NCBI GenBank assembly: GCA_009176605.1
Contig: SEYY01018928.1
Location: forward strand, 5,001 to 25,000
Source: Armadillidium nasatum
Lineage: Eukaryota; Arthropoda; Malacostraca; Isopoda; Armadillidiidae
Length of the DNA stretch: 20,000 bases
Direction of reading: 5' to 3'
The number at the start of each line of letters is the position of its first letter. Within the stretch, counting starts at the first letter, position 1. Under the pieces are notes generated by a model, which saw only the letters and a list, made by a program, of their open reading frames with translations, ran no database searches and was not told where the DNA came from. The position numbers were made by a program, and so were the translations under genes. Below are positions 13,171-20,000 of the stretch, piece by piece.

Positions 13171-13431
13171 AAGCTAATATTATATTTAGGTGATTAAATA
13201 ATAAAAATTAAATGACTTGTCAAGTTGACAGACTTGATTTATCTTTAATATTTATTCTGTGTTTACTTCTGATGATGTTTCTTAGAAGGATTGCATTACA
13301 AGCTAATATTTTATTTAGGTGATTAAATAATAAAAATTATATGACTTGTTAAGTTGACAGACTTCATCTATCCTTAATATTTATTCTGTGTTTCTACTTC
13401 TGATGATATTTTCTTGAAAGGATTGCATTAC
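13171..13431. repeat. 129-bp tandem duplication in intron 1
   Basis: Copy 1 is at 13171-13300 and copy 2 at 13301-13431, the latter starting 129 bp later. Both run from GCTAATATT through TTTAGGTGATTAAATAATAA and AGTTGACAGACTT to AGGATTGCATTAC with a few substitutions and small indels. The high similarity suggests a fairly recent duplication. Confidence 0.95.
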
Positions 13432-13733
13432 TTTTCATTCTAAAAAAAAAAAATGAAACAAACTACCTCAGAGGTTGGATGTCTGAGGCATCTTCAGGTT
13501 TTTCATGTCACCCAGGTTGTTAGCTCTTTGTAAGGATATTGTTCATAATTGTATGGAGTATGCCTCACATCTGGGTTAGTTTCACTCACACAGCTCTTGA
13601 AAAGGTGGAGTCTAGTTTAGAATTTTTTGTTATATGAACCCTCTTGTTCCAACTCTCTCCAGTCTCTGTCTTTCTACCCATTAAATTGTTAAATCTCTCC
13701 TTCTATACTATTATTGTCAGATGCAAATGTTTT

Positions 13734-13994
13734 TTAAACTTGAATCATATCCCCTCTGTAAAATCTCCTTTCAGCCAAGAACATTCCCAGCTCCTTCAGC
13801 CTCTCTTCATAGCTCTTACATTTGAAGCCTGAAATCACCCTTGTTGCTTGATGTAATCTCTCCAGCATATCTATGTCACTTCTTAAATGTGGAGCCCAAA
13901 CTTGTGCACAATACTTTAATGCTGGCCTATTATATAGCTTGCTTATAACCTCTTTGCTCTTGTAAACTACATTGCGATTTATTATACCTAACAT
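13734..13994 (-). pseudogene. CR1 ORF2 remnant: RT thumb and connection region
   Basis: The longest open piece of the C-terminal region. It reads MLGIINRNVVYKSKEVISKL, then KYCAQVWAPHLRSDIDMLER, ATRVISGF, and SYEERLKELGMF with ERRFYRGDMIQV. The frame ends in a stop where the other copies continue, so the C-terminus is cut. It matches the + strand fragment at the left edge of the window block for block, which gives two opposite-facing copies 13 kb apart. Confidence 0.85.
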
Positions 13995-14223
13995 CTTATT
14001 AGCTCTATTCCTTGCTTAAAAACACTGATCACCCACTTTCAGACAGATTACTGCTAATAATCATACCTGAAATCTTTTTCTTGGTCCACAGTCTCAAGCC
14101 AATCTCCATTCATATAATTAAATCTCATTTGAGTAACCTACATGATGAACTTTTACATTTTTTACTATTAAAATTCATTTGCCACTTATCTGCCCATCCA
14201 AGGAGTCTATCTAGATCACCTTG

Positions 14224-15009
14224 AAGCTTTATACATCCATCATTATTCCTTCCTTACTGAGGTGACCACTTTGGTATCATCTGCTAATTTAGAAACCTTA
14301 CTTTTAAGACCTTTGTCTGAATCATTTATATATACGAGGAATAACAGTGGTCCCAGCACAGAGCCCTGTGGGACCCCACTCTTCACCGTTTCCCATAATG
14401 ACATTTCCATTCAGTGACACACACTGCCTTCTGTTCTTCAACCACTCTTTAATTCATTTGTGCACCACTCCACATATACCACACTGTGACAACTTTTGCA
14501 CCAGCTTTACATGGGGCACCTTATCAAAAGCTTTCCTAAAATCTAAATATATAACATCAATTGGATCACCCACGTCTACACATTCAGTAATATATTCCAT
14601 AAATTGTAGAAAGTTAGTCAGACATGATCTACTCTTTCTAAAACCATACTGAGGGCTATGCAGTATTTTTTCATCATCCAAATGTTTTTCTATATGACTT
14701 TTCAGTAACTTTCTCCAAAACTTTTACAACCAGAGATGTTAACTGGCCTATAGCTTCCTAATCTTCTTTACTACCTTTCTTATAAATGGACACCACATAT
14801 GCCGTTTTCCAGTCCTCAGGTACCTCTCCAAAAGCAACAGATTGTTTAAAAATCAAATACAATGCCTTTGCAATACTGCTACTCCTCTTCTTTAGAATTC
14901 TACCATATACACCATCAAGACCTGCTGCCTTATTTAGGTCAACATGTTCTAGTAAAAATTTTATTTTATTTAACTCAGTATCAAATGTACACCTGTTTAT
15001 TGCATGCAT
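14224..15009 (-). pseudogene. CR1 ORF2 remnant: reverse transcriptase
   Basis: Segments in at least three frames give the RT motifs in order. At 15009-14758 are NKAAGLDGVYGRILK and FGEVPEDWKTAYVVSIYKKG (fingers). At 14681-14454 are SPQYGFRKSRSCLTNFL and DVIYLDFRKAFDKVPH (motif A, with its catalytic Asp kept). At about 14380-14240 are SGVPQGSVLGPLLFLVYIND (motif B) and LADDTKV (motif C). Motif C keeps both catalytic Asp residues; Leu stands where Tyr or Phe is usual in YADD/FADD. The protein would be made only if several frameshifts were absent. Confidence 0.9.
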
Positions 15010-15434
15010 ACTAGAGCATTTGTCGCTTAACTGTTATCCAATCTTTTCTCAGTTAACACTGACAAAAATAAGCATTGAAAATATTAACAAATTCCTTTTC
15101 TGAACTCACTAAATTCTCATCAATTTTAAGTGATCCAATTTTCTTATCTTTACTTTTAAATTTATAAAAGCTAAAAAAATTTCTGGTCTTTATTACTATT
15201 CCTTGCCAAATTAATTTGCTATTTTCTTTGCTTTTCTTATTGACTGGTTAAGTTCATTCCTAATTCTCTTGTAATGTTTTAAATCTTCCTCCCTACTCTA
15301 CCTTTGAATATTTTAAAACATTTATACTTTTCACTGATTTTTACTTTTCTCTCTCTATTCCACTAACTAGGTTTACTCTTTGCCACCCTGATAGGCTTAT
15401 CTTTAAAACATATAGATTGAATATTAGTCAATAT

Positions 15435-16248
15435 TTACTTGAAGTATTCCCACATGATAAAACAATTTTGACCATTACACTCCTTATCCCTGTCAATTTC
15501 ATTAAGCATTGCTCGTAATTTGCTAAAATCACTATATCTGAAATATAATATTTTTTCCTTATTGACGTGCAATTTGGGCCTAGACATCACATTCCAGTTA
15601 AATCTAATTATATAATAGTCACTAACCCCTAAAATCTTTTCTACTCTGACATCATTCACCACACTTTCCTCATTGTTAATATTAAACCTAACAATGCTGC
15701 TTTCCTTGTAGGGTTCTTGGACCACCTGACTCAATAATTTGTATAGATTGCAATTTATAAATACCAAACTTCTATTAACCAAACTATTCAAAGTATTCCA
15801 CTCAATGTCTGGAAAATTAAAATCTCCCATTATGACTATCCCTTTTACAGTATTTTGACATGCTACCTTGATTTCCTTCATTTCTTCATCTATACTTGAT
15901 TCTGATCAGGAGCTCTATAAAATGCCCCTATCCTGTATGATTTATTATGCTTAAGAATATCTACCCACACAGATTCCACATCATGATTTGTTTTAATGTC
16001 AGATATTTTCACTGATTCCATATTGCTTTTAACATAAAGTGCTACACCTTCACCACTCCTTCCTCTATGTTAGTATAGGTAAAATGAGTATCTGTCTATT
16101 TTATATTCCTGTAGGGAGTCTCCATAAAGTGCCTCATTGACACATGTTTCAGTAATGCAAACAATGTCAAGGTCCTCCTCTATGATGTAACTAGTCAACT
16201 CATCTTTTTGTTTCTAAGGATTTGAGCATTCGTGTAGAAACATTTCAT
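15435..16248 (-). pseudogene. CR1 ORF2 remnant: APE-type endonuclease
   Basis: ORF2 seems to start at an ATG at 16246-16248 (MKCFYTNAQILRNKK), the usual CR1 opening. Then come IEEDLDIVCITET (the TET motif), GEGVALYVKSNMESVKI, RIGAFYRAPDQ and, in the 148-codon open piece at 15881-15435, GDFNFPDIEWNTL and LGVSDY. These are the conserved blocks of the apurinic-endonuclease-like domain that nicks target DNA. The final catalytic block, normally SDH, reads SDY, so a catalytic His is lost. A stop and frameshifts separate the blocks. Confidence 0.85.
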
Positions 16249-16439
16249 ATTCAACTTGTCTTTATATGTATCTTTTACATCTTGATTTCTAATATTGTGT
16301 CCATTCTTATTAATAGGCCCATGTTTAAAGCAATTTGATTTTTATTTATACCACCATCACTTCCACCACCAATATTATAATCACCTTCAACTCCACAGCT
16401 AGCAGTACCAAAATAACACCTTTCACCCCTATCCTTACC

Positions 16440-16836
16440 TAGTTTCCAACAGACATCTCTCCAGTCTGTAACTTAGAAGCTGCACACCCCTTCGACTAAG
16501 GTAAACTCCATCTCTGGCAAATAGATTTTTGTCCTGAAACTATTCCTAGTGATCCAAAAATCTAATATTCTCTGAAAAATAAATTCCAAACCCTTTATTA
16601 TTTGTACTGAAGGCCCTACTTTCCCATTCTAGTCCTGTATCCAACCTAGGTAATTTGCCAGACACAATGCATTTCCTACCACTTGCTTTCATTCTCTCAA
16701 TCAGATTCCTATAACTTGTTATTGGTTCCTCTAACCTTCTATAACCTATATCATTTGTTCCAACATGTACATTTACATTTGCATTCACATTCGTATCTAT
16801 ATGGGCAGAATGGCCATAACTGAGTAACTGCTCTTG
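16440..16836 (-). pseudogene. CR1 ORF1 remnant: SGNH-hydrolase (esterase)-like C-terminus
   Basis: On the minus strand one reads NVNVHVGTNDIGYRR, then SYRNLIERMKASGRKCIVSG and LPRLDTGLEWESRAF, then after two stops NLFARDGVYLSRRGVQLLSY. This is the GTND block and the D-x-x-H block of SGNH hydrolases, known from ORF1 of CR1-clade elements. The second block is normally DG-H-LS; here Tyr replaces the catalytic His. The N-terminal GDS block is missing because the copy is truncated. ORF2 begins about 190 bp further on. Confidence 0.8.
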
Positions 16837-18727
16837 CTAGAGGTATGATTTATGACTCAAAAGCATGCAAAAATCCTGAAGCTCTAAACTTAACGAGAAC
16901 TTTTTGATAATTGGTAATAGTATAATTTTAGCTTATTTATAGTTATGAGCAAATAAATTATATTTTTTGAGACAATATTTGATAAAATCTTATTTTTCTT
17001 TGAAATATCAGTTCTTTTTATCCCTCTCCTAATTACTGATCCCATGGGGAATGCTGTAGAAGAGGTACTTGACCAAAAAGGATAAAATCTAGTTTCAAAA
17101 CCAAATTAAGTTGTTGTTATAACATTTCACCCAAAAAAATTGACAAATACCCTCCACTATGCGCATTTATTATATTAATATGGATATAAAAATTATCTAA
17201 TAAAAAATGGAAACACAAACTAGTTCAACAATTGAGAAGGTTTTGATTTCATGAAACTTTAACTACCTGTAGTGTTATCAACATGATGATTAATAGAGAA
17301 GTTTCTTCATTTCAAAAACTTTCAGATGGTAGACATAGCATACAAAATTACTATGGAGGTTTATGACTGATGGGTTTGGTGGAATGTCAATCAGTTTACA
17401 GTATCCGAAAAGATAACAGGCATTGGTGTCATCTTTAGTTCATTTCATTTTTGGTCCAAAAAGAAATACTTGTTTTAGACAAAAGATTCTGAATATCAAA
17501 TTTTGGTCAGTTTGATGCTTTTGTATTGATGATGAACAAATAAAGATAGAACAGCATTTGAAAATTACTGATAATTATGATCAGAAGGTCAGTGTGCTGG
17601 AAAATGTTTGGGTGTTTCATAGAACTTCACCTGATTAGATTGTCATTGAACACTACTTACCCTACTCATTCAGAATTAAATACAGTGTCTGTTTCCAGCT
17701 GTTTCTAGTTATTTTTCCAATTCTGGTTTAACATCAACAACCAAATGACAGTCTTTTTCAGTTTTTTGAGTTTGCTCTGGACCTAATATAACTTTTTGAA
17801 CAGAGTTGCATGAAGTGGACTAATCTTACCAGGATCTGTGTGTGTCACAAGATATCAGACAGAGCAACAACTGCAATTTCCAACAGTTTGCTGCTAGATG
17901 TTGGTCTGATAATTGATGATTATACTGCATTATTGATGTAAATAATTTTACAATGCACCCACCTGCTATTGTTTAAAAAATTTTGTTTGATATTTTTTTT
18001 CTTTTGGAGTATCAGGGTATTTAAAATATCAAAGACATTTTGGCCAGAGGAAAGATTTCAGTATTCGTATCAAAGTTTTTGGTGTAAAAATGTATAACAA
18101 AATTATGATTGCACCCTTTTCGAAAGTAACAAAGCACAAAAATCCACATTCATACAACTAAACTATAAAAATATTATTAATACATAATTAACACACTATT
18201 TAGGGCGTAGACACCTACCTGATTTAGCTGGTTAAAATAGTTTGTCAAACTTTACTCATACACAGTTTTAACATAGTTTACAAAGTTAACAATATGGGTC
18301 TCATAATTACATAGATATATGTACATATGTAAAAAAAATTGTCTTATTTATTTCAAAAGTTCAGAAACACCTTATTGAAATGTGTGTATTAAAAAATGTG
18401 GTTAAACTTTATTTTCACAACTAGCCTTTCAAGGCCTGACTAATAACTAACCAGAAAAGCAAAGCAAAGTGTCAGAAAATTTGCATTCAAAGTAAGCCAT
18501 TAATATAAATATGGTGCTCCCAAAAACTCTTAAAAAGGAAGTTCCTTAAAATGGATGGTGCTTTATGATATAATTAACTTTTTTGAGAATTAAAGAGCGA
18601 GTTGAAAACAATAAATTGAACTAGTCTGGTTTTATACAGACTTTGCATCCCTAATCAATAATAGATTTTTAGTATAATGGCATTAGACCTACTCAGATTA
18701 TTCTTTATTCCAATTATATTCTTTTAG
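16837..18727. other. BTB intron 1, right part, unassigned
   Basis: About 1.9 kb of AT-rich intron with no reading frame of note and no repeat family I recognise. It ends in TTATATTCTTTTAG, a good polypyrimidine tract and acceptor for the exon at 18728. Confidence 0.5.
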
Positions 18728-18826
18728 GTTACATATGCAACTGGGATGGCGGATGGTTTACTGTCCTTATGTTGGAATAATCATCGATCTACATTCTGCC
18801 ATGTTATCTCAACTTTGCGGCAAAAG
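18728..18826 (+). CDS. BTB gene exon encoding the N-terminal part of the BTB domain
   Basis: A 33-codon exon bounded by CTTTTAG and a GTAAAA donor, phase 0 on both sides. It encodes VTYATG and then MADGLLSLCWNNHRSTFCHV, ending ISTLRQK. The LSL-WNNH-S-F start is the hallmark of arthropod BTB proteins of the Lola/Tramtrack/Bric-a-brac class, which dimerise through this domain and usually carry a DNA-binding domain further on. The Met at 18746 (context GGGATGG, G at -3 and +4) aligns with the normal start of such proteins and is probably the true initiator. A Cys replaces the usual Lys or Arg before WNNH. The next exon continues the domain without a break. Confidence 0.88.
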
Positions 18827-18952
18827 GTAAAATTTATTGACTTTGAATTTTTTATTTTATTTTAGCATGTGTTTGTTGTAATTAAATAAGCTACACGCTT
18901 TTCTATACAGTCTCCACCTTTCTCTGTCCTACTCTCTAACAACAGACCTAAC

Positions 18953-19081
18953 AGGTTTGCTCAATTTTACATGTATTCAACCGGTAAAATATGGAACACA
19001 CTCCCTTTATCTTCCTTTGACATGCACACTTTCAAACGAAACGACGTGTATCTTGAAATGGCAACCATTAACTGGCTATGA
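18953..19081 (+). pseudogene. Relic of a second non-LTR retrotransposon (RT C-terminus)
   Basis: The frame from 18953 to the TGA at 19079 contains TGKIWNTLP followed by [15 protein letters not shown]. Many non-LTR elements end their reverse transcriptase with a similar R-x-(A/S)-x-x-WNSLP and a later F-K-x-x-V motif. It differs in sequence from the CR1 copies here and points the other way from the one in intron 1. Too short to assign a clade. Confidence 0.35.
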
Positions 19082-19094
19082 TTCTGACTTCCCT

Positions 19095-19178
19095 CCAACT
19101 CTGGCGGAATTTGACCAGGTTTTCCGGTATTTCCCCAACTCTGTTGGAATTTGGTAGGGTTCTGTGGCCTTTGTCCAC
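19095..19178. repeat. 40-bp imperfect direct repeat
   Basis: CCAACTCTGGCGGAATTTG at 19095 and CCAACTCTGTTGGAATTTGG at 19135 begin two copies of a 40-bp unit in intron 2, next to the (TA)n tract. Confidence 0.75.
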
Positions 19179-19182
19179 CAGA

Positions 19183-19322
<140 letters not shown>

Positions 19323-19339
19323 CACATTTTCATCTTCAG

Positions 19340-19594
19340 GAGAGATACAGTGATGCAACAATAGCCTGCGAAGGTAAATTTTATCCTGTGCATAAATTGG
19401 TGCTCTCCGTTTGTAGTGAGTATTTTGATGCCATGTTGGAGCGAACTCCATGCAAGCATCCAATTATTGTTTTGAGAGATGTCCAGCCTGAAGATTTGGA
19501 AGCATTGCTCATTTATATGTATGAAGGAATTGTAAGCATCTCCCAGAATGATTTGGCTCGTCTTCTGAAGACTGCTGAAATGCTTCGGATTAAG
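19340..19594 (+). CDS. BTB gene exon encoding the BTB domain core
   Basis: An 85-codon exon (AG at 19338-19339, GTAATG donor at 19595), phase 0 on both sides. It continues the BTB/POZ domain: [59 protein letters not shown], and ending [11 protein letters not shown]. Diagnostic residues are the D of SDAT, the H-K of VHKLVL, the S-x-YF block and the L-x-YMY-G block, which together form the dimer interface and core. In arthropod relatives the chain goes on with a GLA-type segment and later a zinc-finger or HTH domain. No such exon is visible before the window ends, so the DNA-binding half, and thus the exact family member, is unknown. Role inferred: nuclear transcription regulator. Confidence 0.95.
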
Positions 19595-20000
19595 GTAATG
19601 TTATAAGGGTGACAGTTGTGTATTGAATTAATTATTAATTATTCTAAGGTATTATATTAATTAATTTTATTATTTTCAGATAGAAATATTTCTGTATTTA
19701 TAACACAATAAATTGAACTTATTCATTTTAATTTATATTGTATCCAGCTTTCATTCTACCTCCTCTAAACCTTAAAATTAGACAGAAACGGAGAGTCAAA
19801 AACCTTTAGACAGAATTGAGAGTAAATAATTTAAAAGTTTTATTTAATATAATGAGTCATTGCACTTGACTATAAGGTTAAGTGGAGGTCAGAGCCTATT
19901 CCATCTCAGGTGGTGTCGGAATCGATAATTATTTTAAAGTACTCGTACATTTTTTTAATATTGTATTCAGCCCTGATCATTATATTGATTTTGATTTCCT
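19595..20000 (+). other. BTB gene downstream intron, with a possible short alternative last exon
   Basis: No canonical continuation of the BTB protein is seen. A good acceptor (TTATTATTTTCAG, AG at 19678-19679) lies only 85 nt after the donor. It would open a phase-0 exon of seven codons (IEIFLYL) to a TAA at 19701-19703, with AATAAA at 19707-19712. This could make a BTB-only isoform of about 33+85+7 codons. It may also be chance in AT-rich intron. Confidence 0.3.

Larger units (their letters stand above)
13630..16836 (-). mobile_element. CR1-clade non-LTR retrotransposon, dead, 5'-truncated, antisense in intron 1
   Basis: Reading right to left, the element has the end of ORF1 with an SGNH-esterase-like segment (16836-16440). 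ORF2 follows with an endonuclease (about 16248-15435), a linker, the reverse transcriptase (15009-14224) and the thumb and C-terminus (13994-13734). This is the standard CR1 order, and the length of about 3.2 kb fits a copy lacking the start of ORF1. Many frameshifts and stops make it inactive. It lies in the first intron of the BTB gene in the opposite orientation. The 5' limit is set where the frame stops near 16836. The 3' limit is approximate; the coding match fades near 13630, and sequence to about 13440 may still be element tail. Confidence 0.9.

Noticed and set aside
14012..15103. Plus-strand open frames at 14012-14224, 14347-14652 and 14786-15103
   Set aside because: All are antisense shadows of the CR1 reverse transcriptase on the minus strand.
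19747..19770. Another acceptor (TGTATCCAG) as the next BTB exon
   Set aside because: The phase-0 reading ends in a stop after six codons and shows none of the residues expected after the BTB core.

Overview
This is a eukaryotic, AT-rich, repeat-dense stretch of genome. The best fit is an arthropod, probably a decapod crustacean. Three things point there. First, a split gene in the right half has GT/AG introns and encodes an arthropod-type BTB domain of the class found in Lola/Tramtrack/Bric-a-brac-like proteins. Second, there are several decayed CR1-type non-LTR retrotransposons. Third, there are at least eight long (TA)n tracts of about 85-150 bp, a simple-repeat load that shrimp-like genomes are known for. 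The species cannot be named from the sequence.

Left third (1-6400). The 3' end of a CR1-like element on the + strand opens the window. A 115-nt A-run and a (TAT)n run follow. Next comes a compact intronless pair of open reading frames (1019-1675 and 1736-2201) with a viral or self-synthesising-transposon feel; the first has a PC4/p15-like single-stranded-DNA-binding domain and the second is broken by one base. From 2811 to about 4015 there is an unusual tandem array. Three diverged units of about 420 bp each carry a (TA)n tract, an ATA/AAT-rich spacer and a tRNA-like module with A and B boxes. Next come a cluster of TGACGTCA (CRE-like) palindromes (4079-4215), a 30-bp tandem repeat and then unassigned AT-rich DNA.

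Middle (6400-12760). A decayed CR1 copy lies on the minus strand (7012-7985). At about 9190-11966 there is a large fold-back structure: two imperfect inverted arms of roughly 1.4 kb facing each other across a 5-nt centre at about 10582. Each arm carries its own extra 0.7-0.8 kb segment.

Right third (12760-20000). A candidate first exon (ATG at 12860) follows a poly-T tract. Coding exons at 18728-18826 and 19340-19594 together encode nearly all of a BTB domain, and the gene runs out of the window. Intron 1 (5.8 kb) holds a 3.2-kb antisense CR1 element with recognisable esterase-like, endonuclease, reverse-transcriptase and thumb segments, all full of stops and frameshifts. Intron 2 (0.5 kb) holds a relic of another non-LTR element and a 137-bp (TA)n tract that ends only 18 bp before the exon.

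The clear host gene is the BTB gene; most of the rest is mobile-element debris and simple repeats. The three observations most worth a second look are the PC4-like two-ORF cassette, the tandem tRNA-like/(TA)n array and the kilobase-scale fold-back just upstream of the BTB gene.
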